A stretch of 19,228 nucleotides of DNA. Origin: Rhodospirillaceae bacterium UBA6608 (GTDB lineage: Bacteria > Pseudomonadota > Alphaproteobacteria > Rhodospirillales_A > Casp-alpha2). Positions 1 to 10,155 of the stretch are shown one piece after another; position 1 is the stretch's first letter; every line of letters begins with the position of its first letter. The stretch covers positions 1 through 19,228 of the forward strand of contig DJHY01000322.1 in assembly GCA_002433335.1 (NCBI GenBank). Reading direction: 5' to 3'. A program made the position numbers and the translations under genes. A model generated the notes under the pieces. The model did no database searches and had not been told where the DNA came from. It saw only the letters and a program-made list of their open reading frames with translations.

Positions 1-884
1 GCCGCCGTCCGGCATGAAAGTTTCGTCGAAGCGGCGCGGGAGCTGAACGTGACGCCGTCGGCGGTCAGCCATCAGATCAGAATGCTCGAAGAGGTGCTCG
101 CCGTGTCCTTGTTCCGGCGCGAGGTCCGGGCGGTGGTGCCGACCGCGGCCGCGCGCGCGGCCTATCCCGGCGTGCGCCGGGGGTTTGAGGAACTGGCCGG
201 GGCGGTTGATCGCATCCGCCCGCCAAAGGCGGGGCCGCTGGTTTTGTCCTGCGTGCCGTCATTTGCGATGAAATGGCTGATCCCTCGGTTGGATCGTTGC
301 CCGAAGGAGTTACAGGTGCAGATCGTGGCGACCCGCGACCGCGCGGACCTGATCGCGGGCGAGGCGGATATGGCGATCCGCTTCGGCATGGGGGATTATC
401 CGGGGTTGGAGGCGCGGCGCCTGTTCGACGAGGTCGTAATGCCGCTTGTCGCCCCCGGGTTGATGAGCGGCGACCAGCCGTTATCCAGCCCACGCGACCT
501 GCGTCATTTCACCTTGCTGCACGACGATTCCGTGGCCTTCGACCCATTGGCGCCCGATTGGCGATCCTGGCTGACGGCGGCGGGGTGCCCTGATATCGAT
601 GCAGCCCCCGGACCAAGGTTTACCGCGCCGGAAAATGTCTTGCAGGCGGCGATCGCCGGGGCAGGCGTCGCGTTGGGCCGATGGTCGATGGCGGCGGACG
701 ATATTGCGGCGGGCCGATTGGTCATGCCCTTCGGGCCGGCCGAAACCCCGGTGTTGGCCTTGCAGCCGGCGTATTATTTGCTGGTCGCGCCGGGCCGCGC
801 AGCACAGCCGGAATGCCGCTTGTTCACGGATTGGCTAATGGCCGAGATCCAGATGTTCGAAGCGCGCTCAGACCGCCCCGCCGG

Positions 885-888
<4 letters not shown>
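1..888 (+). CDS. LysR-family transcriptional regulator, GcvA-like (5' truncated by window)
   Basis: DNA-binding regulator of the LysR type; 295 residues are visible and the reading frame is open from base 1, so the true start lies upstream. The GTG at 49 is internal. The first residues ([20 protein letters not shown]) are the second half of a winged helix-turn-helix, and the [12 protein letters not shown] stretch is typical of the GcvA branch. The rest is a periplasmic-binding-protein-like effector domain (for example [35 protein letters not shown]). The TAG stop at 886-888 overlaps the stop of the convergent acetoacetate-CoA ligase gene, and I see no terminator between them. The target genes would normally lie upstream, outside the window. 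The family call is solid; the effector is unknown. Confidence 0.93.
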
Positions 889-2855
<1,967 letters not shown>

Positions 2856-2967
2856 GGCGGTCGTCGGATGCGCTCCCTGCTTGGTCCGGCCGGGTTTCCC
2901 GGCGCTTTCGTTTATTTTGCCCGGCCCGGCGGTGGGCGGCAACGGTCTGGTTTATGGCTGGTTGATG

Positions 2968-3975
2968 TTATGCGCCGGAAAAGCGCACCACGGCCACGGC
3001 GGCGACCCAACCGGCGTTGATCAGGCAGGCCACCATATAAAGGTAGAGGGCCCGGCCGATGTCGTTCGCCGTCGCCTGGGCCCGGCCGTCGCCGATCCAG
3101 GGGTCCTTGACGACCTCGGTCAGGTAGCGCCGGGGCCCGGCCAATGACAGGTCGAGCGCCCCGGCCATGGCCCCTTCGGGCCAGCCGGCATTGGGCGAGC
3201 GATGCTTGCCGGCGTCGCGCAGCATCACGACCAGGGCCCGCCACGGCCTTCCGCCCGGCGCGAACAACGCCCCCAGGCAGATGAATAGGCCTGATAGGCG
3301 GGCCGGGATCAGGTTCAGCACGTCATCCAGCCGCGCCGCGGTCATGCCGAAGGCGCGGTACTTGGGCGTGCGATGGCCGATCATGCTGTCCATGGTGTTG
3401 ACGGCTTTGTAGACGAACAGGCCCGGGGCGCCGAACAGGGCGTAATAAAAGACGGGGGCGACCACGCCGTCGCAGAAATTTTCCGCCGCCGATTCAATGG
3501 CAGCGCGGGCCACGCCGTAATGGTCGAGCTGCTTTGGGTCGCGCCCGACGATGTGGGAAACGGCCTTACGACCCGATTCCAGGCTTTCGTCCAGGCCCGT
3601 GCGCACGGCTTTGACATGAACATAAAGCCCCCGTTGCGCGACCAGAAGGACAACGAACACCAGTTCGATCGCCCAGCCCCAGGGATGGGCGAAGGACAGC
3701 CAGGCCACGGCCAGGCCAGAGCCACCGGTAATCCCGACGACGGCCAAGACCGTTACCGCGCCACGCACGGCGCGGTCCATTTCGGGGCGGATTTCGCGGT
3801 TAAGCTTGCGGTCGAACCAGTCGATCAGCGAGCCGATCAAGGCCACCGGATGGGGCAGGCGCTTGAACAGCCAGGGCGTGTCACCCAGATAAGCATCCAG
3901 CAACAGCGCCAAAAGCAGCAGAATCAGGGGGTCGAAGGCCGCTTCCCCCCCACCGATGAAATCCAAAAGCAGCAT
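2968..3975 (-). CDS. cobD: Adenosylcobinamide-phosphate synthase CobD/CbiB
   Basis: Integral inner-membrane enzyme of cobalamin synthesis that joins adenosylcobyric acid to the (R)-1-amino-2-propanol (phosphate) arm. It has 335 residues, close to the family norm of roughly 310-330. Diagnostic stretches are LLDAYLGDTPW then PHPVALIGSLIDWFD near the N-terminus, the family's HRTPKYRAFGMTAARLDDVL followed by NLIPARLSGL in the middle, and SPNAGWPEGAMAGALDLSL near the C-terminus. Several hydrophobic segments fit a multi-pass membrane protein. The ATG at 3975 is the only convincing start, although I see no good ribosome-binding site in front of it. No other cobalamin gene is in the window. Its neighbours are aacS downstream and an unknown membrane protein gene divergently upstream. 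Confidence 0.95.
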   Translation of the reverse strand: MLLLDFIGGGEAAFDPLILLLLALLLDAYLGDTPWLFKRLPHPVALIGSLIDWFDRKLNREIRPEMDRAVRGAVTVLAVVGITGGSGLAVAWLSFAHPWGWAIELVFVVLLVAQRGLYVHVKAVRTGLDESLESGRKAVSHIVGRDPKQLDHYGVARAAIESAAENFCDGVVAPVFYYALFGAPGLFVYKAVNTMDSMIGHRTPKYRAFGMTAARLDDVLNLIPARLSGLFICLGALFAPGGRPWRALVVMLRDAGKHRSPNAGWPEGAMAGALDLSLAGPRRYLTEVVKDPWIGDGRAQATANDIGRALYLYMVACLINAGWVAAVAVVRFSGA

Positions 3976-4006
3976 CGGCGCAGAATGCGGCGGGGCGTCG
4001 GTTCGG

Positions 4007-4042
4007 TCAATGGGGCCCGATCAAAGGGGCCGATCATTGGGG
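4007..4042. repeat. Three imperfect tandem 9-mers upstream of cobD
   Basis: TCAATGGGG (4007-4015), TCAAAGGGG (4021-4029) and TCATTGGGG (4034-4042) recur at spacings of 14 and 13 bases, separated by CCCGA and CCGA. They lie 32-67 bases upstream of the cobD start. Periodic short repeats in a promoter region can be iterated operator sites, but they could also be a relic of tandem duplication. The repeats are seen directly; a function is inference. Confidence 0.4.
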
Positions 4043-4072
4043 ATGTTCCGAAGGGACGCCCGCCTAACGGCA

Positions 4073-4089
4073 GTACCGCTTGGCGGTAC
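4073..4089. other. Perfect 7-bp hairpin in the cobD / membrane-protein divergent gap
   Basis: GTACCGC (4073-4079) and GCGGTAC (4083-4089) are perfect reverse complements around a 3-base loop. No T-run follows on either strand, so this is not a standard terminator. It may be an operator or an mRNA leader structure of either divergent gene. Apart from this hairpin and the tandem repeats, I see nothing convincing in the 251-base gap 3976-4226, including no clear promoter and no cobalamin riboswitch. Confidence 0.35.
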
Positions 4090-4226
4090 GCGAAGGGGTT
4101 TAATGGTCTCATTTTAAGGATAATGTAAGGGACGGCTAATAAGTTGGCCCCGAATCTGCCGCATTAGAACGGCACAACAACCGGCATTCGACCCAAGAAC
4201 CGAATAAGCATCGAAAGCGATAGAAA

Positions 4227-4964
4227 ATGGCGGAACAGGCGAAACCGAACGCAGGCGGCGACGCACCTAAGAAAGCCCCGGCCAAAGCAAAAGGCGGGGG
4301 CAAGAAGGGCGGCGGCAAGAAAAAGGGCCTGCCGAAAAGCTTCTTTTGGGCGTTGATCCTGATTTTAGTGCTGCCGGCAACGGGGCTACTGGGCTGGTAC
4401 GCCTATCAGGTCATGGGGCATGTCGCGAAAGACACCCAGGCGGCGCTTGATAAAAAAGCGACGGAACTGGCGGCCAAGGCCAATGCCTTCGCCAAGCGCG
4501 CGGCCCGCGAGGGCTTCATGGTCTCGGATTTCGATGCCTGCGCGCAGATCAAGGAACAGTACCGGATTCCCGCCGGGATCGTTTACACCGAGTTCACTCA
4601 ACGTCAGTTGGTCGGCCTGTCGAAATTCGCCTCGGACGAACAGGTGGCCGAACGCTGCGTGCAGTTCGCCAAGGCCGTGGCCCGCATGGAAACCCAGGCC
4701 CACCACGCCCGCCATGTCTACGTCTGCCAAAAAGCGCAGTTCAACGCCGATAAATCGGGGCGTTTCTTCCTGACCTCCGATCCGGACGGCAAGGGCGTGA
4801 TCGAGCATCTGGGCGGGGGGCAGCGGCTGTATCCGATCCCCAAGGACCAGTCGATCCTGCTGCGTGGCTGGCAGGTTTATAACCAGGGTGACGGCTGCAT
4901 CATCATCGGGATGTCCAAGTCGGGGACCTTTACCTTCCGCGGCGGCGTCACGATCATCGAATAA
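4227..4964 (+). CDS. Unrecognised single-pass membrane protein with a four-cysteine outer domain
   Basis: I do not recognise this 245-residue protein. Residues 1-37 are rich in Lys, Gly and Ala (KKGGGKKKGLPK) and should stay in the cytoplasm. Residues 38-62 are one strong membrane segment (FFWALILILVLPATGLLGWY). Residues 63-100 are Ala/Lys/Glu-rich and probably helical. The remaining domain of about 145 residues should lie in the periplasm and holds four cysteines (C105, C144, C167, C224), enough for two disulfides. The C-terminal part, about 165-245, looks beta-rich (GRFFLTSDPDGKG, GDGCIIIGMSKSGTFTFRGG). The ATG at 4227 has a weak GAAAG site upstream. The gene precedes the rpmI promoter and appears to be its own unit, not part of the ribosomal operon. 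A signal-anchor topology is likely; function is unknown. Confidence 0.8.
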   Translation: MAEQAKPNAGGDAPKKAPAKAKGGGKKGGGKKKGLPKSFFWALILILVLPATGLLGWYAYQVMGHVAKDTQAALDKKATELAAKANAFAKRAAREGFMVSDFDACAQIKEQYRIPAGIVYTEFTQRQLVGLSKFASDEQVAERCVQFAKAVARMETQAHHARHVYVCQKAQFNADKSGRFFLTSDPDGKGVIEHLGGGQRLYPIPKDQSILLRGWQVYNQGDGCIIIGMSKSGTFTFRGGVTIIE

Positions 4965-5010
4965 GTTTCGCAAATCGGCGGCATCCCGGCGGAAAACCGG
5001 GCGGCGGCTC

Positions 5011-5039
5011 TTGCATCCAGGCTGCGGCGGCGCTATAAC
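5011..5039 (+). promoter_or_regulatory. Sigma70-type promoter of the rpmI-rplT-pheST cluster
   Basis: TTGCAT (5011-5016) and TATAAC (5034-5039) are separated by exactly 17 bases, a near-ideal housekeeping promoter. Transcription would start near 5046 and give a leader of about 110 bases before rpmI, including the hairpin at 5116-5135. It is read from the sequence only. Confidence 0.6.
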
Positions 5040-5115
5040 CCGCCGCTCGACCGGGCGGTATGGCTGGTAAGGGCATGCCTCGCCGCCCCGAACGACTATT
5101 GTTTTTGATACCGAC

Positions 5116-5135
5116 GGTCCCGCCACGGCGGGGCC
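5116..5135 (+). promoter_or_regulatory. Leader hairpin just upstream of the rpmI ribosome-binding site
   Basis: GGTCCCGC (5116-5123) pairs with GCGGGGCC (5128-5135) to make 8 pairs, one of them a U-G wobble, with a CACG loop. It ends eight bases before the GGAAAGGA ribosome-binding site (about 5142-5150). Ribosomal-protein operons often carry autoregulatory leader structures, and L20 is the known repressor of rpmI-rplT in other bacteria. Whether this hairpin serves that purpose is inference. Confidence 0.45.
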
Positions 5136-5157
5136 TGATCATGGAAAGGATGTCGAA

Positions 5158-5355
5158 ATGCCCAAGCTGAAGACCAAGTCCAGCACCAAGGGCCGGTTCA
5201 AGGTAACCGGTACCGGCAAGGTGCGCGGCAATTTCGCTTTCAAGCGGCACAACCTGCGCAAGCGCTCCACCAAGATGAAGCGTAAGGCCCGGGGCACGAT
5301 GGTTCTGGACGCGACGAATGCGCGTCAGATCAAAGCCTACGCGCCCTATCTGTAA
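5158..5355 (+). CDS. rpmI: 50S ribosomal protein L35
   Basis: Component of the large ribosomal subunit. It has 65 residues, the normal bacterial length, and is very basic, with the classic start [20 protein letters not shown] and the later KRHNLRKRS segment. A strong GGAAAGGA ribosome-binding site lies a few bases before the ATG. rplT follows after 31 bases with its own AGGAG site, so the two form the standard L35-L20 pair. infC, which often precedes rpmI in bacteria, is not upstream here: the preceding gene is an unrelated membrane protein. Confidence 0.98.
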   Translation: MPKLKTKSSTKGRFKVTGTGKVRGNFAFKRHNLRKRSTKMKRKARGTMVLDATNARQIKAYAPYL

Positions 5356-5386
5356 CGCCGATCCTTCGAAATAGGAGAGCTGGACA

Positions 5387-5746
5387 ATGGCACGAGTCAC
5401 TCGGGGCGTTACTTCTCACGCCCGTCATAAAAAGGTTATCGATCGCGCGAAGGGTTTCCGCGGCCGTAACAAGAACAACTACCGTATCTCGCTGGAGAAG
5501 GTCGAAAAGGCGCTGCAATACGCCTATCGCGACCGTCGCGCCAAAAAGCGCACGTTCCGCCAGTTGTGGATCACCCGTATCAACGCGGGCGCTCGCGAGC
5601 ACGGTTTGACCTATTCGCAGTTCATGAACGGCCTGGGCAAGGCCGGTATCGAACTGGACCGCAAGGTTCTGTCCGATATCGCCGTGCACGAGCCGGAAGC
5701 CTTTAAGTCGCTGGTGGAACAGGCTCAGGCCGCCCTCGGCAACTAA
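5387..5746 (+). CDS. rplT: 50S ribosomal protein L20
   Basis: Large-subunit assembly protein that binds 23S rRNA. In several bacteria it also represses its own operon by binding the leader mRNA. It has 119 residues, the usual length. Typical stretches are [50 protein letters not shown] then [20 protein letters not shown]. The ATG is preceded by TAGGAGAG at good spacing. The gene lies between rpmI and pheS. A strong hairpin 16 bases after its stop may end or attenuate transcription before pheS. Confidence 0.98.
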   Translation: MARVTRGVTSHARHKKVIDRAKGFRGRNKNNYRISLEKVEKALQYAYRDRRAKKRTFRQLWITRINAGAREHGLTYSQFMNGLGKAGIELDRKVLSDIAVHEPEAFKSLVEQAQAALGN

Positions 5747-5761
5747 CCGGTCATACGTATT

Positions 5762-5793
5762 CGCCGACGCTGGTCATCGGGCCGGCGTCGGCG
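5762..5793 (+). terminator. Strong hairpin between rplT and pheS, terminator or attenuator
   Basis: Bases 5762-5775 pair with 5780-5793 in a 14-pair stem with two G-U wobbles and an ATCG loop; the outer nine pairs (CGCCGACGC / GCGTCGGCG) are perfect. TCTTAAT follows, a short and imperfect U tract. It begins 16 bases after the rplT stop and ends 47 bases before pheS. Because pheS has no obvious separate promoter here, partial termination (attenuation) is as likely as full termination. See the findings for a competing pairing. Confidence 0.6.
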
Positions 5794-5840
5794 TCTTAAT
5801 CCGACCAGCATACCCCATCTGAATCGAAAGAGGCGCGGCC

Positions 5841-6932
5841 ATGGAGAGTGTCGATAAGCTCCGTGAGGAACTTCTTGCTGCCGTAGAGGCAGCGACGGAT
5901 TTGGACGCGCTGGAACAGGTGCGGATCACGGCCCTGGGCAAGAAGGGCCGCATTACCGAACAAATGAAAGGCCTGGGCGGTCTGGACCCGGATCAGCGGC
6001 GCGAAGCGGGCCAAGCCCTGAACGCGCTGAAGGATTCCGTGGCCGAAGCCCTGGACGCCCGCAAGGCGGCGATGGAAGGGGCTGCGCTCGACGCGCGCCT
6101 GGCCGAGGAACGGATCGACGTTACCTTGCCCGCCCGTCCCGAAGATGCCGGTCGCATCCATCCGGTCAGCCAGGTTATCGAGGAAATCGTCGCCATCCTG
6201 GGCGATATGGGTTTCAGCGTCGCCGAAGGCCCGGACGTCGAAGACGACTGGCACAACTTCACCGCCCTCAACATTCCGGCGGACCATCCGGCCCGTCAGG
6301 ACCACGATACGTTTTATCTGCCGGCGCAAGAGAAGGCTGGAGAAGACGGCGACGCGGCCCGTATGGTCCTGCGCACGCATACCAGCCCGGTGCAGATCCG
6401 CACCATGCAGGGCGGGGAGCCGCCGTTCCGCGTGATCGCCCCGGGCCGCACCTATCGCTGCGACTACGACGCGACCCATTCGCCGATGTTCCATCAGGTC
6501 GAAGCCCTGATGGTCGACGAAAACACCCATATGGGTCATCTGAAGGGCTGCCTGGTCGAGTTCTGCCGTGCGTTCTTCGGCATCGACGATCTGCCGGTCC
6601 GTTTCCGGCCCAGCTACTTCCCGTTCACCGAGCCCTCGGCCGAAGTTGATATCGGCTGCACCCGGTCCGGCGGCGAGATCAAGATCGGCGGCGACGACTG
6701 GTTGGAAATCGGCGGCTCGGGCATGGTCAATCCGAACGTGCTGCGCAACTGCGGCATCGACCCGGAAAAGTACCAAGGCTTCGCCTTTGGTATGGGGGTC
6801 GAGCGCATGGCGATGCTGAAGTACGGCGTGCCGGACCTGCGCACCTTCTATGAATCCGACCTGCGCTGGATGCGTCATTATGGGTTCGCGGCCTTGGATG
6901 TGCCGACCCTGACCGGAGGGCTGAACCGATGA
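5841..6932 (+). CDS. pheS: Phenylalanine-tRNA ligase alpha subunit
   Basis: Catalytic subunit of the alpha2-beta2 enzyme that charges tRNA-Phe. It has 363 residues. The N-terminal ~85 residues form the charged, helical tRNA-contacting arm. The class II catalytic core follows, with [13 protein letters not shown], motif 2 ([20 protein letters not shown]), and motif 3 ([20 protein letters not shown]). The GFAFGMG stretch contains the alanine that shapes the Phe pocket in known PheS enzymes, so specificity looks normal. An AAAGAGG ribosome-binding site precedes the ATG at good spacing. The TGA stop overlaps the pheT ATG by four bases (ATGA), the usual coupling that keeps subunits in balance. Confidence 0.98.
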   Translation: MESVDKLREELLAAVEAATDLDALEQVRITALGKKGRITEQMKGLGGLDPDQRREAGQALNALKDSVAEALDARKAAMEGAALDARLAEERIDVTLPARPEDAGRIHPVSQVIEEIVAILGDMGFSVAEGPDVEDDWHNFTALNIPADHPARQDHDTFYLPAQEKAGEDGDAARMVLRTHTSPVQIRTMQGGEPPFRVIAPGRTYRCDYDATHSPMFHQVEALMVDENTHMGHLKGCLVEFCRAFFGIDDLPVRFRPSYFPFTEPSAEVDIGCTRSGGEIKIGGDDWLEIGGSGMVNPNVLRNCGIDPEKYQGFAFGMGVERMAMLKYGVPDLRTFYESDLRWMRHYGFAALDVPTLTGGLNR

Positions 6933-9334
6933 AGTTCACCCTAGGCTGGCTGAAGCACCATCTGGAAACCGATGCCTCGCTGGACGCCATTGTCGAGCGC
7001 CTGTCGATGGTCGGACTCGAAGTCGAAAGCGTGACCGACCGGGCCAAGGGCCTGGAGACCTTTGTCGTCGGCGAAGTGTTGGACGCCAAGCAGCATCCGG
7101 ACGCCGACCGCCTGCGGGTGTGTCAGGTCAATACCGGTGCGGAAACGGTCGAGCTGGTTTGCGGTGCGCCCAATGCGCGCACCGGGTTGAAGGGCGTGTT
7201 CGCGCCCTCGGGCTCCTACATTCCCGGATCGGGCATTACCCTGAAGCCGACGGAAATTCGTGGCGTGACCTCGAACGGCATGTTGCTTTCGGAACGGGAA
7301 ATGGGCCTGTCCGAAGAACATGACGGCATTGTCGAGCTGCCTGCCGACACGCAGGTCGGCGCCCGTGCCGTCGACGTGATGGGTCTGGCCGATCCGGTGA
7401 TCGAGATCGCGATTACGCCGAACCGGGGTGACTGCCTGGGCGTGCGCGGCATCGCCCGCGACTTGGCGGCGTCGGGCCTGGGCGAATTGAAGCCCCTGGA
7501 CGCGGCGTCGGTGGCGGCTGCGTTCGACAGCCCCCTGGGCGTTGAGCTGGATTTCTCGGACGACACGGCCTCGGCCTGTTCGCGGCTGGTCGGCCGCGTC
7601 ATCCGTGGGGTCAAGAACGGCCCCAGCCCGAAATGGCTGCAAGATCGACTTTTGGCCGTGGGCCTGCGGCCGATTTCGGCCCTGGTCGACGTGACCAACT
7701 ACATTTCCTTTGAATATGACCGCCCGTTGCATGTGTTCGACGCGGCCAAGGTCTCCGGTGCGATCCGCGCCCGTCTGGCCAAGCCGGGCGAAAAGATCAT
7801 GGCGTTGAACGAAGTCGAATACGAACTGGACGGCGAGATGACCGTGATCGCCGACGACGCCGGGGCGCAGGCCGTGGCCGGGGTGATCGGCGGGCTGGAC
7901 TCCGGCTGCACCGAGGATACGACCGAGGTGTTTTTGGAAGTCGCCTATTTCGATCCGGTGCGCACGGCGATGACCGGGCGTAAGCTGAACCTGCAGAGCG
8001 ATGCCCGTTATCGGTTCGAGCGCGGTGTCGATCCGGCGTTCCTGGACGATGCCTGCGAAATCGCGACGCGCCTGATCCTCGATCTGTGCGGCGGTGAAGC
8101 ATCGACCGTGGTCTCGGCCGGCGAGGGTCCCGATTGGCGCCGCTCGCTCGACTTCAACCTGGACAAGGTCGCGACCCTGGGTGGGAGCGAGGTCGAAGGC
8201 ACCGAGGCGCGCCGCATCCTGAACGTGCTGGGCTTCGCCATCGAATCCGACCAGGGCAACCGTCTGGTGGTCTCCGTGCCGTCGTGGCGCTCCGACATCG
8301 TGTCCGAGGCCTGCCTGGTCGAGGAAATCGTCCGCATCAACGGCTATGACCAGATCGCCGCGGTGCCGGTGACCCGGCCCGAACAGACGCCCGGCCCGGT
8401 CATGAACCCGGCCCAGCGTCGCCGCGCCCAGGCCCGCCGCCTGTTGGCCGCGCGCGGCATGGTCGAGGCCGTGACCTATTCCTTCATGCCGAGCGGTCAG
8501 GCCGACCTGTTCGGCGGCGTCGCCGATACCATGCGGCTGACCAACCCGATCAGCGCCGACCTGGACGTGATGCGTCCGTCGATCCTGCCCAATCTGTTGG
8601 CCGCCGCCGCCCGCAATCAGGCGCGGGGCGTCGCCGACGTGTCGCTGTTCGAAGTCGGCCCGCAGTTCCCCGGCAGCAAGCCGGAAGACCAGCAATCGGT
8701 CGCTGCCGGTATCCGTGTCGGCAAGACCGGCCCGCGCCATTGGTCGGCTGCGCCGCGCGGCTTCGACGCCTATGACGTCAAGGCCGATGCCCAGGCGGTC
8801 CTGGCCGATCTGGGCCTGCCCGCTGATCGCGCGCAGATCGTGACCGAAGCCCCGTCCTGGTATCACCCGGGCCGGTCCGGCGCGATGCGCCTGGGCCCGA
8901 TGGTTCTGGCCGTGTTCGGTGAATTGCACCCGGCGGTACTGAAGGCGCTGGACGTCAAAGGCCCGGCGGCGGCGTTCGAGATTTATTTCGACAACCTGCC
9001 CGCGGCCAAGCCCAAGAAATCGGCGGCTAAGCCGCACCTGGTTCTGTCGGCGCTGCAGGCCGTGGCCCGCGATTTCGCCTTTGTCGTCGATGCCGACGTC
9101 GATGCCTCGCGCGTTATCAATGCCGCTTATGCCGCCGACAAGACGCTGATCACCGAGGTCTCGTTGTTCGACGTCTACGAAGGCAAGGGCGTGGGCGAAG
9201 GTAAGAAGTCGCTGGCGATCAACGTCGTGTTGCAGCCGGTCGACAAGACCCTGACCGACGCCGAGATCGAGGCCGTCGCCGACAAGGTCATCGCCGGCGT
9301 GGTCAAGGCCACCGGCGGCGAATTGCGCGCCTGA
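6929..9334 (+). CDS. pheT: Phenylalanine-tRNA ligase beta subunit
   Basis: Large structural and editing subunit of phenylalanyl-tRNA synthetase. It has 801 residues, full length. In order: the N-terminal start [14 protein letters not shown]; the EMAP/tRNA-binding OB domain at about 40-150 ([33 protein letters not shown]); the B3/B4 editing domain at about 210-385 ([48 protein letters not shown]); B5 at about 405-475; the catalytic-like core ([28 protein letters not shown]); and the ferredoxin-fold anticodon-binding domain at about 706-800 ([19 protein letters not shown]). It overlaps pheS by four bases and the following HAD gene by one base (TGATG), implying translational coupling at both ends. 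Confidence 0.98.
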   Translation: MKFTLGWLKHHLETDASLDAIVERLSMVGLEVESVTDRAKGLETFVVGEVLDAKQHPDADRLRVCQVNTGAETVELVCGAPNARTGLKGVFAPSGSYIPGSGITLKPTEIRGVTSNGMLLSEREMGLSEEHDGIVELPADTQVGARAVDVMGLADPVIEIAITPNRGDCLGVRGIARDLAASGLGELKPLDAASVAAAFDSPLGVELDFSDDTASACSRLVGRVIRGVKNGPSPKWLQDRLLAVGLRPISALVDVTNYISFEYDRPLHVFDAAKVSGAIRARLAKPGEKIMALNEVEYELDGEMTVIADDAGAQAVAGVIGGLDSGCTEDTTEVFLEVAYFDPVRTAMTGRKLNLQSDARYRFERGVDPAFLDDACEIATRLILDLCGGEASTVVSAGEGPDWRRSLDFNLDKVATLGGSEVEGTEARRILNVLGFAIESDQGNRLVVSVPSWRSDIVSEACLVEEIVRINGYDQIAAVPVTRPEQTPGPVMNPAQRRRAQARRLLAARGMVEAVTYSFMPSGQADLFGGVADTMRLTNPISADLDVMRPSILPNLLAAAARNQARGVADVSLFEVGPQFPGSKPEDQQSVAAGIRVGKTGPRHWSAAPRGFDAYDVKADAQAVLADLGLPADRAQIVTEAPSWYHPGRSGAMRLGPMVLAVFGELHPAVLKALDVKGPAAAFEIYFDNLPAAKPKKSAAKPHLVLSALQAVARDFAFVVDADVDASRVINAAYAADKTLITEVSLFDVYEGKGVGEGKKSLAINVVLQPVDKTLTDAEIEAVADKVIAGVVKATGGELRA

Positions 9335-10155
9335 TGCGGCCGCTCGGCGATTTTCCCGAAGCCGACCGCCGCGCCATTCGCGGCATCATCACCGATGTGG
9401 ACGGCACCCTGACGACCGGGGGCAAAATCACCTCGACCGCGTTGGCGGCGATGGAGCGCGCCCAGGCTGCGGGCCTGCGCGTGATCGCCGTGACCGGCGC
9501 CGCCGCCGGAACCTGCGACGCCATGGCGCGGACCTGGCCGGTCGATGCGGTGATCGGTGAATCGGGTGGCTTCGTGTTTCGCCTGCACCCCGACAGCGGC
9601 CGCATGGTGCACCTGCATATCCTGGCCCGCGACGAGCGGCGCAGCCATTGGGCGCAATACGAAAAGGTTTTGGAAAAGATCATCGCCGAGGTGCCGGGAT
9701 CGGCCCTGGCCGCCGATCAGGCCTACCGGGAAACCGATCTGGCGATCGACCATGCGCAGGACGTCGCCGCCCTGCCCCCGGAAGCGGTCGAAAAGATCGT
9801 CGCCATCATGGAAGCGGCGGGCATGACCGCGACCTATTCGAACATTCACGTTAACGGCTGGCTCGGCCCTTATGACAAGCTGACCACGACTTGTCTGGTG
9901 CTGCGCGAACTGTTCCGCGCCGATGTTTCGGATCAGGACGAACGGGCGCGCTGGATGGCCGTGGGCGACAGCCCCAACGACGCGCCGCTGTTCGAATTCT
10001 TTCCCCATTCCGTGGGTGTCGCCAACGTCGCCGAATTCGGCGAACGGCTGAAGACGCGTCCGGCTTACGTCACCGCGTCGCCGTCGGGCGCCGGTTTCGC
10101 CGAAGCCGTCGACGCGCTGTTGTCGGCACGGTCCGACGCGGACGCCACGGCGTAA
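9334..10155 (+). CDS. HAD-superfamily phosphatase, subclass IIB
   Basis: Probable phosphatase acting on a small phosphorylated metabolite; the substrate is unknown. It has 273 residues with all four HAD motifs: I, DVDGTLTT (nucleophile D21, acid D23); II, AVTGAAAG (T54); III, the lysine of GPYDKLTTT (K182); IV, GDSPNDAPLFEFF (D212, D216). The insert at about 78-175, between motifs II and III, is a C2B-type cap, as in sucrose-phosphate and phosphoglycolate phosphatases. Its ATG uses the last base of the pheT stop (TGATG), so it is probably translated by ribosomes finishing pheT. Its last 91 bases overlap the convergent cyclase gene. The family is secure; the physiological role and any link to translation are not known. 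Confidence 0.9.
   Translation: MRPLGDFPEADRRAIRGIITDVDGTLTTGGKITSTALAAMERAQAAGLRVIAVTGAAAGTCDAMARTWPVDAVIGESGGFVFRLHPDSGRMVHLHILARDERRSHWAQYEKVLEKIIAEVPGSALAADQAYRETDLAIDHAQDVAALPPEAVEKIVAIMEAAGMTATYSNIHVNGWLGPYDKLTTTCLVLRELFRADVSDQDERARWMAVGDSPNDAPLFEFFPHSVGVANVAEFGERLKTRPAYVTASPSGAGFAEAVDALLSARSDADATA

Noticed and set aside
2889..2903. GCCGGG-TTT-CCCGGC hairpin in the cobD-aacS gap
   Set aside because: The T-rich run follows it only on the plus strand, where no gene ends; on the minus strand it has no T tract, so it is not a convincing terminator for cobD.
2856..2942. N-terminal extension of aacS from a TTG at 2942
   Set aside because: The added 29 residues do not look like family sequence, and ATG at 2855 gives the normal length.
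3976..4226. Cobalamin riboswitch upstream of cobD
   Set aside because: I looked on the minus strand for the conserved B12-box type sequence and its GCCACTG core and did not find them.
4985..5001. CCCGG / CCGGG hairpin after the membrane-protein gene
   Set aside because: Only five pairs and no T-run; too weak to call a terminator.
6941..9037. 698-codon minus-strand open frame inside pheT
   Set aside because: Mirror image of pheT in GC-rich DNA; the low-complexity His/Arg/Gln composition is not a real protein.
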